Shown here in pieces: positions 10,556-20,013 of a stretch of DNA of 64,000 bases (position 1 is its first letter; each line of letters opens with the position of its first letter). The translations under genes and the position numbers were made by a program. This stretch comes from Alteromonas sp. 5E99-2 (GTDB lineage Bacteria > Pseudomonadota > Gammaproteobacteria > Enterobacterales > Alteromonadaceae). The notes under the pieces were generated by a model. That model searched no databases. It worked only from the letters and a program-made list of their open reading frames with translations, and was not told the origin of the DNA. The DNA lies in contig NZ_JAFNJE010000001.1 in the NCBI RefSeq assembly GCF_017368475.1, positions 1-64,000 of the forward strand, read 5' to 3'.

Positions 10556-10656
10556 AGTTAGACTTGTTTATCAAATACGATTTTCTTTGCTAAAACGCGA
10601 ACATTTTATAAGAAAACAACGTTCCAATAACCTAATACCCATTGTTGAGTGAATTC

Positions 10657-11526
10657 ATGAGTAAACAGCTTGTTTTAATCACCGGCGCATCTGCCGGCTT
10701 AGGCCTAGAGATCGCCCGAGTCGTCATGGCGAGTAACCAATACCGTGTAGTACTAACAGCAAGGCCAAACTCAATGGGCCGATTCGCTGACGAGGGCATC
10801 TTTGAAAACGAAGACGTTTTGCTCCGCCCCCTTGATATTACGTCAGCGGACATGCGCGGCGAATTAATTGCCAGTATCGAAGCCCAATATGGCGGTGTAG
10901 ATATACTCATTAACAATGCGGGCTTTACCTTCAGAGCCGTAGTTGAAGACGTGTCAGAAGAAGACCGTTTACAACAAATGAACACTAATTTTAGGTCGCC
11001 CATGGAGTTAATTCGGTTGTGTTTACCCAGTATGCGACAGAAACGACAAGGTAAAATCATTAATATTTCGTCGGTAGGAGGGCAAATGGCCATGCCTACA
11101 ATGGCGGTTTACAGCGCATCAAAGCACGCGCTGGAAGGAGCAACGGAAAGCTTATGGTACGAACTCAAACCCTGGAATATAAAAGTCACCTTAGTTCAGC
11201 CTGGTTTTATTAATTCCAAAGGGTTTGAAAAAGTGCGAAAAACAGAACTGAGTTCTCTTTCTTCCAAAGAAACAAGTTCAGCTTACCACCAGCATTATAT
11301 AAATATGGAAACCTTTATTGAAAAAGTTATGCACCTTACACCATCAACCTCTACCACCGTTGCCCGTAATGTGTTTAAAGTGATGCGTACTAAAAACCCC
11401 AAATTGCGTGTTGCGGGTACTTGGGATGCGGTATTTTTCACCTTAATGAAGCGTTTTATTCCTCAGCGTATTTACCATGCGATTTTGTATTATTTACTAC
11501 CCAATATAGGTAAGTGGGGGAAATAA
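10657..11526 (+). CDS. SDR family NAD(P)-dependent oxidoreductase
   Basis: Classical short-chain dehydrogenase fold: the nucleotide-binding motif TGASAGLG (TGxxxGxG) lies near residues 9-16, NNAG near 88-91, then a catalytic Ser (NISSVGG) and Y-x-x-x-K (YSASK). The C-terminal extension, rich in basic and aromatic residues (LMKRFIPQR), could touch the membrane, as in SDRs acting on lipids. The substrate cannot be read from the sequence. The ATG at 10657 gives an N-terminus in register with the family; an upstream TTG at 10642 is the alternative. Monocistronic. Confidence 0.85.
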   Translation: MSKQLVLITGASAGLGLEIARVVMASNQYRVVLTARPNSMGRFADEGIFENEDVLLRPLDITSADMRGELIASIEAQYGGVDILINNAGFTFRAVVEDVSEEDRLQQMNTNFRSPMELIRLCLPSMRQKRQGKIINISSVGGQMAMPTMAVYSASKHALEGATESLWYELKPWNIKVTLVQPGFINSKGFEKVRKTELSSLSSKETSSAYHQHYINMETFIEKVMHLTPSTSTTVARNVFKVMRTKNPKLRVAGTWDAVFFTLMKRFIPQRIYHAILYYLLPNIGKWGK

Positions 11527-11641
11527 AAGCAAAAATTCCTGCATAGTCCCTTATATTCATCTTTTTAGTCATGGAAGAATACTCAAGACTACCCTAACCT
11601 TAGCAAGCCTTGTTAAGGCATAAACAAGAACGGAGTGATTT

Positions 11642-12367
11642 ATGACACTGGGTAAAAAAATAAAACAATTGCGGGTTAAGAACAATTTTAGCCAGCCCGA
11701 ATTAGCCGAGAAAATGGGGATTGAGCAGTCTTACTTATCTAAATTAGAAAATGACAAATCAATTCCTTCCAATGACATTTTTAATAGTCTACTTAATGCT
11801 TTTAACTTAAGTTTGGCAGAATTTTGTACTGATATGCCTCAAGGGGAAGAGCTAGACAGACTAAAACAAATCCCCGATATTGAACAATATTATCAACAAA
11901 TAGAAAAACATAACCAAACCACTCAAAGGCAATTTTTGTATATCTCAAGTTTGTTAATTGTCTTAGCGGTTTCTGTTTTTTACATTGGCAAAAGTAAACT
12001 CATTTTTCCCGAAATCCAATATCAATACGAATCACAAGGGGTGTTATTTGAAGGAGAAACTGAGGAAATGCTAACCCGTTGGCAGCGATTTCTGACTCAA
12101 GAACAACAGGGCGATGCAGAATACCTTGATAAAAAACGTTTAGAAATGCGTGAACGCATTAATGAAACCCACATCAGTATGTTTAATTACATAGGCCCTA
12201 GTTTCACCCAACAAGTAGAACAAGGCACTAGGGTATATAAACATAGAAAGGAAAAAGAAGTGAAACGCGCCGTGAATGGGTGGCTGCAAGTACTTGGTGT
12301 ATTTCTATTTAGTTCAGGGATTATGGGCTTTATACTAGAGCGTCGTTTATATGCCGTTACTCGATAA
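11642..12367 (+). CDS. Membrane-anchored XRE-family HTH protein
   Basis: An N-terminal Cro/C1-type helix-turn-helix (residues 1-60, with SQPELAEKMG and QSYLSKLE) is joined to two predicted transmembrane helices (about 98-116 and 216-233) enclosing a roughly 100-residue loop. The HTH end is cytoplasmic, and two helices would also place the C-terminus inside. This arrangement suggests a membrane-tethered regulator responding to an envelope signal, but no target is evident. GGAGTG precedes the ATG. The last 21 bases overlap the 3' end of convergent pgeF. Confidence 0.75.
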   Translation: MTLGKKIKQLRVKNNFSQPELAEKMGIEQSYLSKLENDKSIPSNDIFNSLLNAFNLSLAEFCTDMPQGEELDRLKQIPDIEQYYQQIEKHNQTTQRQFLYISSLLIVLAVSVFYIGKSKLIFPEIQYQYESQGVLFEGETEEMLTRWQRFLTQEQQGDAEYLDKKRLEMRERINETHISMFNYIGPSFTQQVEQGTRVYKHRKEKEVKRAVNGWLQVLGVFLFSSGIMGFILERRLYAVTR

Positions 12368-13105
12368 GCCAATGACTGAGACTTGTCTTCCACAGGATAA
12401 CTCGTTGTCATGACTGCTTCTTCTAAAAGAAAAAAAGTTATCCTTATCTAAATAGGTACACCTATTTGTAAGGGAAACATTCGATACGCCTAGGTTCAAC
12501 AGCTGCGTTTTTGCTACATATCCCAAATCGAAATGATATCGACCATTGGGTTTAGGTAAAAACGCAGATTCAAAATCACTAAAATGCGATTTAACTGCGT
12601 CATCCACTTCATAACACGGCTGACGAATAAAAGGCCCTATCCAAGCGTGAAGTTGCTCGGGTTGAGACTGAAAACACTTAACGGTATGACTTATTACACC
12701 TGATGCTAACCCTTTCCAACCGGCGTGAATTGCTGCGACTTCGCTGCCACTGGAATTCGTCATTAAAATAGGCACACAGTCTGCTGTCATCACAGCACAG
12801 AATATGTCTTTTTTTCTGGTGTACAGGGCATCACATTCAATAATATCGTCGGTGCAATGGTCAATTGAAACAACACGGTTGCTGTGTACTTGTTTCATCC
12901 ATTGAATGTTATGACTATAAGGCAATAATGAGCGGTTTGTTAAAACACAATGCGTGTTATCGCCCACATGGTCGCCGACATTTAAACTTCCATATCCGTT
13001 ATCACTTACTCCACCACGGCGGGTAGTAGAATAGGCAATAACGTGACTTGGTAGCTGCCAATCAGGGTAGACAAGTGGCAGTTTAGTCGAGATCATCAAG
13101 GCCAT
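12347..13105 (-). CDS. pgeF: Polyphenol oxidase / purine nucleoside phosphorylase, YfiH family
   Basis: Member of the YfiH/LACC1 family, reported as a purine nucleoside phosphorylase/adenosine deaminase and in E. coli as the peptidoglycan-editing factor PgeF. Landmarks are STTRRGGVS near the N-terminus, the metal-site motif MTADCVP (C and D), AAIHAGWKGL with the conserved His, and ACYEVDD-like PCYEVDD. Length 252 is normal. The start overlaps the end of rluD by 23 bases, a conserved rluD-pgeF arrangement, so the two are co-transcribed. A second Met three codons in (13096) is an alternative start. Confidence 0.9.
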   Translation of the reverse strand: MALMISTKLPLVYPDWQLPSHVIAYSTTRRGGVSDNGYGSLNVGDHVGDNTHCVLTNRSLLPYSHNIQWMKQVHSNRVVSIDHCTDDIIECDALYTRKKDIFCAVMTADCVPILMTNSSGSEVAAIHAGWKGLASGVISHTVKCFQSQPEQLHAWIGPFIRQPCYEVDDAVKSHFSDFESAFLPKPNGRYHFDLGYVAKTQLLNLGVSNVSLTNRCTYLDKDNFFSFRRSSHDNELSCGRQVSVIGLSSNGI

Positions 13106-14069
13106 GTATCTGAGTATCTTCTCTCACTGCGTCTAACAAGTTGGCGAAATCAGATGGATAATCAGCGTGAAACCGCATTTCTTCTTTCGTCACAGGGTGA
13201 ATTAAGGTCAACTGAATTGCATGAAGTGCCTGTCGGTTGAACCCGCGAAGGGTTTCAATAAAGTGCTCGCTAGCCCCTTTAGGTAAACGCGGTCTGCCAC
13301 CGTAAACAGGATCACCCACTATAGGATGACGAATATGTGCCAAATGTACCCGTATTTGATGGGTTCTACCCGTGTCCAGTTTTAAGCGCAAATGTGTAAA
13401 GGCTCTAAACTTTTCAATAACGCGGTAATGGGTTACCGCCGGTTTACCCAGCTCTCGTACTGCCATTAATGTACGTTTGGTTGCATGACGGCCCATTGGC
13501 TCATCAATAACACCACCGGCAATAAAGGTACCTTGTGATATGGCTTCATATTCACGGCCCATGGTGCGAGATTGTAACTGTTCTACAAGATGGGTTTGCG
13601 CCGACAATGTTTTTGCCACCACCATCAGACCCGTGGTGTCTTTATCTAACCGGTGAACAATGCCCGCTCTTGGTACTTTATCAATTTCAGGGGCGTGAGC
13701 TAACAATGCATTTAGCAAGGTGCCCGACGGGTTCCCTGCTCCGGGATGCACTACTACGTCTTGAGGTTTATTGATAACAATGATGGCATCGTCTTCATAA
13801 ACAATGTTTATGTCCATTTTCTCAGGCGCATGAGTAACTTCTTGCTCTAACTTAGCATCGATTTCAATGCACTCATCACCCTTCAATTTCTGACGAGGAA
13901 TAATGCACACCTCACCGTTAACGGTAACCTTACCTTCAAGGATCCACGTTTTTAAGCGAGATCGGGAGTAGTCACTAAAGAGTTCAGCAACAACTTGATC
14001 GAGGCGGCCACCAAAGTGGTGAGGTTCAGTGTTTGCAGACAACTGAACTGAAATTGTTTCGTTATTCAT
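13083..14069 (-). CDS. rluD: 23S rRNA pseudouridine(1911/1915/1917) synthase
   Basis: Modifies helix 69 of 23S rRNA. An N-terminal S4 RNA-binding domain (about 18-75, GGRLDQVVAELF) is followed by the RluA-type catalytic domain with HRLDKDTTGL, whose Asp is the catalytic residue, and the TGRTHQIRVHL motif. At 328 residues it is the usual RluD length. It is divergent from bamD, an arrangement shared by many gammaproteobacteria, and overlaps pgeF downstream. Confidence 0.96.
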   Translation of the reverse strand: MNNETISVQLSANTEPHHFGGRLDQVVAELFSDYSRSRLKTWILEGKVTVNGEVCIIPRQKLKGDECIEIDAKLEQEVTHAPEKMDINIVYEDDAIIVINKPQDVVVHPGAGNPSGTLLNALLAHAPEIDKVPRAGIVHRLDKDTTGLMVVAKTLSAQTHLVEQLQSRTMGREYEAISQGTFIAGGVIDEPMGRHATKRTLMAVRELGKPAVTHYRVIEKFRAFTHLRLKLDTGRTHQIRVHLAHIRHPIVGDPVYGGRPRLPKGASEHFIETLRGFNRQALHAIQLTLIHPVTKEEMRFHADYPSDFANLLDAVREDTQIHGLDDLD

Positions 14070-14226
14070 GGAACCTTATTCGTTCGGCAAAATCTTATTA
14101 TATCAGGTACTGCGCTTTGGCCCCAATTTGTTATGATTTTTTGTTCTACTTTGTCTCAGACCAAAATTAGCTTACAATTGAACAACTAGGGTCGCTATGC
14201 GCACTCATTATCTACAGGATTGATTC

Positions 14227-14991
14227 ATGAAAAAACAATTTGCCCAGTTCAGCGGTGTAATTCTGCTTACCGCGACACTATTTGGTTGTAGTTCTTCCGA
14301 TAAAGAACGCGTGGCAATATCTGCAAATTTAGATGCCCAGCAGATTTATGAAAAAGCAAAAACCAGTATGCGTACAGGTAACTTTAGCGCCGCAGCCCAA
14401 CTACTCAGTGCATTAGATGCCCGTTACCCTTTTGGCCCTCTTTCCAACCAAGTGCAACTGGATTTAATATACAGTTATTATAAAGCTGGAGATACTCCGC
14501 AAGCCCTTGCAACAATAGATCGCTTTGTACGCCTGAATCCAAATCATTCAGACATCGACTACGCCATTTACATGCGTGGCTTAACCAATATGGAAGTCGA
14601 TAAAAACCTGTTTCAAGATATTGTCTCTTTAGACCGCTCAGACCGAGACCCAACTAATTCAAGAGACGCCTTTGACGATTTTCGCAGCCTAATACAGCAA
14701 TTTCCAGACAGTAAATATGCTGCTGATGCACAAAAAAGAATGCTGTATATTAAAACCCGTTTAGCAAAATATGAAGTTGCCGTAGCCCGTTTTTATATGC
14801 GCAGAGAAGCCTTCGTAGCCGCTGCCAACAGAGGCCGTTATATTATTGAAAACTACCCTGATACAGACCAAATTCAACAAGCCTTAGAAATTATGGTTGA
14901 ATCTTATGACCAACTAGGTCTAGATGACTTAAAGAACAATGCGATGAAAACGCTTAAATACAACTTCCCAGATAGCTCTTTTATTAGCTAG
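14227..14991 (+). CDS. bamD: Outer membrane assembly lipoprotein BamD
   Basis: Essential lipoprotein of the BAM complex that folds beta-barrel proteins into the outer membrane. The signal peptide ends in the lipobox LFGC, so Cys21 is lipidated. Five TPR-like repeats follow (for example AQQIYEKAKTSMRTG and YPFGPLSNQVQLDL). Length 254 is close to E. coli BamD (245). Its partner BamA is encoded at 41066-43537. A strong bidirectional terminator lies just downstream. Confidence 0.95.
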   Translation: MKKQFAQFSGVILLTATLFGCSSSDKERVAISANLDAQQIYEKAKTSMRTGNFSAAAQLLSALDARYPFGPLSNQVQLDLIYSYYKAGDTPQALATIDRFVRLNPNHSDIDYAIYMRGLTNMEVDKNLFQDIVSLDRSDRDPTNSRDAFDDFRSLIQQFPDSKYAADAQKRMLYIKTRLAKYEVAVARFYMRREAFVAAANRGRYIIENYPDTDQIQQALEIMVESYDQLGLDDLKNNAMKTLKYNFPDSSFIS

Positions 14992-15014
14992 CTCTTTAAC
15001 TAAATCTTTCCATA

Positions 15015-15046
15015 AAAAAAGCCATAACACGTGTTATGGCTTTTTT
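15015..15046. terminator. Bidirectional terminator between bamD and flgE
   Basis: A perfect 32-bp palindrome whose arms meet at CAC|GTG (15030/15031), with six A at the left and six T at the right. It terminates bamD on the plus strand and, read on the other strand, the flg operon. Confidence 0.9.
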
Positions 15047-15072
15047 GTATGTACTATGAAAACTCGTTAACG

Positions 15073-16464
15073 TTATCGAATGTTCAAGATAGTTTGGTTT
15101 AAGGTGTTGTTGACTTCCAGTGCTCTAGAGTTCGCTTGGAAGTTACGCTGTGCGATAATCAAATCTACCAGCTCTGCGGTTAAGTTTACGTTCGCCTGCT
15201 CTAGTGCAGATGAGTTAATCTCACCAAAAGTACCGGTTGTGGCTTCACCGGCTAACGCTTCACCTGACAAGATACTTTCTTGCCATTGGGTGTTACTTTG
15301 CTGTGTTAACCCCTGTTCATTAGCAAAACGCACTAGTGCAATTCGGGCAACTGGATCTGATGTACCATTAGAAAAGGTTGCTCGAATGAGGCCATCGGGG
15401 CCAATATCAATACCCGTTAAACGCCCTACTGGTAAACCATCTTGCTCCAAGGAAGTCACTTCAAAGGCTGAAGCGAACTGGGTCAATTCATTGGTAGATG
15501 CACCAGTCGTATCTAGGTTGAAATCGATGGTAATGGTTTGATTTGGATCAGAACCATTGGTCAAAATAGTGTTACCTAAAGCTTCTGTTACTAATGTAAA
15601 ATCCGTCGAAGTCGCTCCGTTTGGAGATTCGATACCAATAAAATCACCACCTGCACTGAACTGTAGTTTTGCTGCGGAAACAAGATTACCAGTTGAACCT
15701 CCTACTGTAGTAGTAGTAGCAGGAGGAGTAGGAGAAAGATCCGCAGGCGTACCATCATCATTCGCTATATTAACTAGCTCATCATCGATAGCAACAGCAA
15801 CAAACCATTCATTAGTAGCCGCTGGATCACTAATAAAATAAAAAGTCTGGACATGGCTATCACCTAAAGAATCAAATATAGTCACCGACGTTGCAGCATT
15901 AAACGTAGTGGGATCATCAGGATTAAACTGATCTGGGTCGAGGCCTGAATCACCCGCTGGTAAGTTAGCTCTTAAATCAACTTCTGTGGTGGCTGATGGT
16001 GAGCCTGAAGAGTCAGGAATAAGCACAGGTTCAGTAGTACTCAAGGCCACTGAAGCACTAGTACCATCGGCATTCACAGGAAAGCCAAGTAAATGGTCGC
16101 CTTGGGAATTCACCACAAAGTTATCGGAATCCAGTCTGAATTGCCCTGCTCGAGTAAAGGAAAAATCTTGTGAATCGAGTTCAGGTACGGTGGCAAAAAA
16201 GCCACTTCCGGTAATTGCTAAATCAAGGGCGGCGTCGGTAAACTCAAGGCTACCTTGAGAGAATTGCTGCGCAACATCTTGGGTTAACACACCATCACCC
16301 ACTTGAGCTGAACCACCGGAAAGCAGGGAAGATGCGAATACGTCACCAAATTCGGCGCGCGATTCTTTAAACCCTACCGTGTTGACGTTAGCGATGTTAT
16401 TCGCTGTTACATCTAAGTCTAACTGTGCTGCGTTTACACCACTCAGTGCTATATTAAAAGACAT
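15073..16464 (-). CDS. flgE: Flagellar hook protein FlgE
   Basis: Subunit of the flagellar hook. The N-terminal rod/hook motif NIALSGVNAAQLDLDVTANN and NIANVNTVGFKESR begins the protein, and the conserved C-terminal flagellar domain (ELVDLIIAQRNFQANSRA) ends it. The central D1/D2 portion is variable; a Thr-rich patch (residues about 249-255) is encoded by a short trinucleotide tract near 15700-15720. Length 463 is ordinary. It is the last gene of the flgBCDE run here; the rest of the flagellar operon (flgF onward) is not downstream, where a terminator and bamD lie. Confidence 0.95.
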   Translation of the reverse strand: MSFNIALSGVNAAQLDLDVTANNIANVNTVGFKESRAEFGDVFASSLLSGGSAQVGDGVLTQDVAQQFSQGSLEFTDAALDLAITGSGFFATVPELDSQDFSFTRAGQFRLDSDNFVVNSQGDHLLGFPVNADGTSASVALSTTEPVLIPDSSGSPSATTEVDLRANLPAGDSGLDPDQFNPDDPTTFNAATSVTIFDSLGDSHVQTFYFISDPAATNEWFVAVAIDDELVNIANDDGTPADLSPTPPATTTTVGGSTGNLVSAAKLQFSAGGDFIGIESPNGATSTDFTLVTEALGNTILTNGSDPNQTITIDFNLDTTGASTNELTQFASAFEVTSLEQDGLPVGRLTGIDIGPDGLIRATFSNGTSDPVARIALVRFANEQGLTQQSNTQWQESILSGEALAGEATTGTFGEINSSALEQANVNLTAELVDLIIAQRNFQANSRALEVNNTLNQTILNIR

Positions 16465-16477
16465 ATTATTTCTCCGC

Positions 16478-17164
16478 TTAACTACCGATTTGGATTACGT
16501 TATCCAAGTTAACACTTGTATCGCCATCCAAATTAAGAATGACACCTTGGCTACTTGATGCCAGAGAAACACTCTGAACATGTCGATTAACAGCCACTGG
16601 AATTGTTTGGTTCTGATTGTTTACGAAACCTTGCGCCACCGCGACATAGTCTCCGTCAGCTACGGTATTGCCAAACTGGTCGGTACCGTCCCAATTAAAC
16701 GAGATGTTACCTGCCGCTTGTGTACCTGCATCTATGGTGCGAACAATTTCACCTGCCGCATTTTGTATTGTTATGGTTAGGTCTTGGGTCGTTGTGTCGC
16801 TCACAATCACACCACTGAAACCTGAACCTTCAGATGAGTGACCCACACTGCTTTGAATTAACACATCTTGGCCAATAAGGCTTGATGCTTGCAGCGCTTG
16901 GTTAGATGTTATAGACGACGCAAAACTTTCAAACTGGTCGTTAAGTTGCTGAATACCTTCGGCAGTGGTAAAGGCTGTAGTTTGCGCAACTAACTGATCG
17001 TTATCTGTAGGCGATGTAGGGTCTTGGTTCGCCAATTGCTCTGTTAAAAGTGCAAAAAAGTCTTCTTGTGTTAGTGTTTGTTCGGTGCCGTCAACAACTT
17101 GAACAGTATCTTCCTGTACAAACAAGTTTGAGTCTAGGCCACCAAGTACGTTATTGATACTCAC
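16478..17164 (-). CDS. flgD: Flagellar hook assembly scaffold FlgD
   Basis: Capping scaffold required for hook polymerisation. The N-terminal motif ALLTEQLANQDPTSPTDN is the FlgD hallmark. A FlgD Ig-like domain (about 110-185, including VRTIDAGTQAAGNISFNWDG) follows. It starts with GTG behind GAGGAA and sits 13 bases before flgE. Length 228. Confidence 0.95.
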   Translation of the reverse strand: MSINNVLGGLDSNLFVQEDTVQVVDGTEQTLTQEDFFALLTEQLANQDPTSPTDNDQLVAQTTAFTTAEGIQQLNDQFESFASSITSNQALQASSLIGQDVLIQSSVGHSSEGSGFSGVIVSDTTTQDLTITIQNAAGEIVRTIDAGTQAAGNISFNWDGTDQFGNTVADGDYVAVAQGFVNNQNQTIPVAVNRHVQSVSLASSSQGVILNLDGDTSVNLDNVIQIGS

Positions 17165-17189
17165 AGAAAATTCCTCACGTTAATACCGA

Positions 17190-17612
17190 TTAGCGGCTTT
17201 GACCAAGTTGTAATACACGACGAAATATTTGTTTCGTGGTATCGGCGACTTGAACATTCGTTTCATAGGCTTTTGATGCAGACATCATATCTGCCATTTC
17301 TTCAACTATGTTGACGTTAGGTTTATATATGTACCCGTTTTCATCAGCCATTGGATTGTGCGGAGCGTACTCTATTTGCAACGGGCGTTCACTTTCGACG
17401 ATACCCAAGACGCGCACTCCAGCGCCTTTAGTTTGTTTGTCGTTCGCTTCATTTAGTGATGTGCTAAAAACTGGATGGCGAGCTTTATAGGTATCGCCAT
17501 AACTACTACTTACCGTATTAGCGTTAGCAATGTTACTAGCCGTAGTATTCAGTCGCACACTTTCTGCGTGCATACCCGTACTTGAAATATCCATTACATT
17601 AAAAAGGCTCAT
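17190..17612 (-). CDS. flgC: Flagellar basal-body rod protein FlgC
   Basis: Proximal rod protein. It has the N-terminal rod motif (MDISSTGMHAESVRLNTTAS, then NIANANT) and a C-terminal region VEEMADMMSASKAYETNVQV typical of FlgC. At 140 residues it has the normal length, and only 2 bases separate it from flgB. Confidence 0.96.
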   Translation of the reverse strand: MSLFNVMDISSTGMHAESVRLNTTASNIANANTVSSSYGDTYKARHPVFSTSLNEANDKQTKGAGVRVLGIVESERPLQIEYAPHNPMADENGYIYKPNVNIVEEMADMMSASKAYETNVQVADTTKQIFRRVLQLGQSR

Positions 17613-17614
17613 TA

Positions 17615-18013
17615 TTATTGACCTCCAGTGATTGCTTTTTTCATACCCTGAAACTTACCGTCCAAAAATTGCAAACTTGCCTGATAACGCAAACCATTAT
17701 CTAAAAATGCATTTCTTTCGGTTTGCACTTCAACAGTATTTCCGTCGCCAGTATCTGCTTGTTGTGGAATTCGGTATTGTTCGGTATAGCCAGTTTCAAC
17801 ACCACCAGACATATGCTTAGCATTTGTTCTAGTCAGCGAATTAGAGGAGTTTACTGTGGCAGATGTCATTGCATCTCTAAAGTTAAAATCTTTTGCTTTA
17901 TAGCCAGGTGTATTGGCGTTGGCCAAATTACCTGCAATGACTTCCATACGATCTTCTCGTAGGTTTACTGCGCGCTGACTAAAAGCGGTAAGCTTATCTA
18001 AACTAATTGCCAC
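17615..18013 (-). CDS. flgB: Flagellar basal-body rod protein FlgB
   Basis: Proximal rod protein and first gene of the flgBCDE operon. The rod motif NLREDRMEVIAGNLANANTP and the segment GYKAKDFNF are FlgB-like. Start is GTG with a GAGGATG ribosome site. A sigma-54-type promoter lies about 30-50 bases upstream, in line with class III control in polar flagellates. Length 132. Confidence 0.95.
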   Translation of the reverse strand: MAISLDKLTAFSQRAVNLREDRMEVIAGNLANANTPGYKAKDFNFRDAMTSATVNSSNSLTRTNAKHMSGGVETGYTEQYRIPQQADTGDGNTVEVQTERNAFLDNGLRYQASLQFLDGKFQGMKKAITGGQ

Positions 18014-18043
18014 GTTGACATCCTCTTTTTACTTAAGAGAAAT

Positions 18044-18062
18044 GAAGCAATGAAAATGCCAA
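18044..18062 (-). promoter_or_regulatory. Sigma-54 promoter of flgBCDE
   Basis: On the minus strand TTGGCA, a 6-base spacer and TTGCTT give the -24 GG and -12 GC dinucleotides separated by exactly 10 bases, matching the RpoN consensus. The site ends 31 bases before the flgB start. Confidence 0.82.
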
Positions 18063-18105
18063 CTTTTATTTTAACTGAAGAGTTAAAGCTAACCTATTGA
18101 TTAAG

Positions 18106-18939
18106 TTAGTCTTTGAGCTTGTAGTACAAGCCTTTTTCACATCGGATCAGATTAAAATACGCATTAGCAGTACCTATAGATTCCGATGCACCAAGGAAGA
18201 GTATGCCGCCTTTGTTCAAAGAAGCGGCAAAGTGTTGCAGTATTTTTTCTTTCACTTCCGGTGAAAAATATATCAACACGTTTCGGCAAAAGATGACATC
18301 ATATTTATTCGTGACTAAGTGAGTGTCATTTAAGTTGTGAACTTGAAACTTGATGAGTCTCTTCAATTCTGGTTTTACAATTGATTGACCGTCATTTTGT
18401 ATGTCGAAAAACTGATTCCGCCGCTGAGGTGTTAAACCACCTCTAGATAGAGACAATTCATCGTACACCCCTGCGTTGCATTTTTCGATCATAGTTGTAG
18501 ATAGATCAGATGCGACAATATCCATATTCATTCGTTGCGAAAGAGATTGCTCACAATACTCACTGAAGGTCATCGCAATGGAATAAGGTTCTTGACCCGA
18601 TGAACAGGCTGCACTCCATATTTTTATGGGACGGCCAACATCGGATAAACTCGGTAAAATTGTTCGCTTTAAAATATCAAACGGATAGTTGTCTCTGAAC
18701 CACAAGGTTTCATTCGTCGTCATGACATCGATAGCGGCATGAGTAATTTCTGCAGACTGTTGAGAAATAACACTAGAAATCAGAGCATTAATATCATCAA
18801 ACTGAAATTGATGCATTAATGCTGATAAACGACTTCTCACCAAATAACTTTTATTTTCGCCTAAGACTATACCCGTATGACGAAACAAAAATTCAGAAAA
18901 ATGAGCAAATTTCTGCTCTGTTATTTCCTTGTTTAACAT
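18106..18939 (-). CDS. cheR: Chemotaxis protein methyltransferase CheR
   Basis: Methylates glutamates of chemoreceptors using S-adenosylmethionine. The N-terminal CheR domain (about 10-65) precedes the methyltransferase domain with the SAM-binding stretch IWSAACSSGQEPYSIAM and the FCRNVLIYF motif. Length 277 is standard. It follows cheV by 9 bases; the cheV-cheR pair upstream of flgB is the usual arrangement in Vibrio and Alteromonas. Confidence 0.96.
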   Translation of the reverse strand: MLNKEITEQKFAHFSEFLFRHTGIVLGENKSYLVRSRLSALMHQFQFDDINALISSVISQQSAEITHAAIDVMTTNETLWFRDNYPFDILKRTILPSLSDVGRPIKIWSAACSSGQEPYSIAMTFSEYCEQSLSQRMNMDIVASDLSTTMIEKCNAGVYDELSLSRGGLTPQRRNQFFDIQNDGQSIVKPELKRLIKFQVHNLNDTHLVTNKYDVIFCRNVLIYFSPEVKEKILQHFAASLNKGGILFLGASESIGTANAYFNLIRCEKGLYYKLKD

Positions 18940-18948
18940 TAGTTAACC

Positions 18949-19869
18949 CTAAGCTTTTAGCCATTTTCCAACAGCCGTTGCCAGCTCATCAGGGTGAAAT
19001 TTAGCAATAAAATCGTCTGCGCCGACTTTTTGTACCATTGCCTGGTTAAATACGCCACTTAACGAAGTATGTAGCACAACGTGCAAATTCTTTAATTCAG
19101 GTGTATTTTTAATTTCTGCTGTTAAGGTATAGCCATCCATTTCAGGCATTTCAATATCAGAAACTAATACGCCAACTTTGTCGGTAACGTCACCTGTAGC
19201 TTCCGCAATCTCTTTCAAACGATTCAGTGCTTCTAAACCATTTTTAGCCATTTCTATTTCTAAACCAAGGGCCGTTAATGACTTTTTCACCTGATTTCTG
19301 GCTACGGAAGAGTCATCAGCAATAAATATAATTTTCTCACCCATATCGGATGTATCAATACTAGACGTAACGTCTTCGCTGACATCGGTTCCCAACGGAG
19401 AAATTTCATTAAGAATCTTTTCAACGTCTAGTATTTCAATTAGCTCATCTTCTACTTCGGTAACCGCCGTTAGATAACTCGCCCTGCCCGTCCCTTTAGG
19501 CGGTGGCATGATTGCATCCCAATTGGTATTGATAATACGTTCAACTGCGCCAACCAAAAAACCTTGCACCGATCGGTTGTACTCTGCAATAACAATAAAT
19601 GCAGCAGATAAATCAATAATTTCTTTTCCGCCAGTGGCTAGACTTAAATCAATCACTGAAATAGTTTGCCCTCGAATATGAGCAACACCTCTGACTAAAG
19701 GATTTAATTTTGGCATAGAGGTTAGTGGTGGACACTGCAGCACTTCTCTAACTTTAAATACATTGATACCAAATCGTTGACGGCCATTTAATTTAAACAA
19801 CAATAGCTCTAGCCTATTTTGCCCAACCAATTGGGTACGTTGGTTTACTGAATCTAAAATGCCTGACAT
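18949..19869 (-). CDS. cheV: Chemotaxis coupling protein CheV
   Basis: Couples chemoreceptors to CheA. A CheW-like domain (about 10-155, FKLNGRQRFGINVFKVREV) is fused to a receiver domain (about 175-300) with acidic DD in FIADDSS, phospho-acceptor Asp in VSDIEMPEMDG and a conserved Lys (FIAKF). I take the ATG at 19869 (MSGILDSVNQRTQLVG) because it matches family N-termini and has AAGGG upstream; the frame stays open 75 bases further to 19944 but that extension looks non-coding. Confidence 0.94.
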   Translation of the reverse strand: MSGILDSVNQRTQLVGQNRLELLLFKLNGRQRFGINVFKVREVLQCPPLTSMPKLNPLVRGVAHIRGQTISVIDLSLATGGKEIIDLSAAFIVIAEYNRSVQGFLVGAVERIINTNWDAIMPPPKGTGRASYLTAVTEVEDELIEILDVEKILNEISPLGTDVSEDVTSSIDTSDMGEKIIFIADDSSVARNQVKKSLTALGLEIEMAKNGLEALNRLKEIAEATGDVTDKVGVLVSDIEMPEMDGYTLTAEIKNTPELKNLHVVLHTSLSGVFNQAMVQKVGADDFIAKFHPDELATAVGKWLKA

Positions 19870-20013
19870 ACGAATAACCCTTGTTTTTTCGGCATGAACC
19901 TTGCCTGTATCAAATAATAATAGAACAACTGTGGGAAACAGCAAAAAAGTGACGTAATTTTGTCGTTATAAAGTATTGCTGGCTCCACACCTATACAATG
20001 AGTCTAAGATAAT

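Noticed and set aside
15700-15735. Trinucleotide tract (GTA-like) in flgE as a phase-variation switch
   Set aside because: Repeat units are three bases, so slippage would only change the number of residues and not the frame.
19870-19944. Upstream extension of cheV by 25 codons
   Set aside because: The extension resembles no CheV N-terminus, and the ATG at 19869 has its own AAGGG ribosome site.
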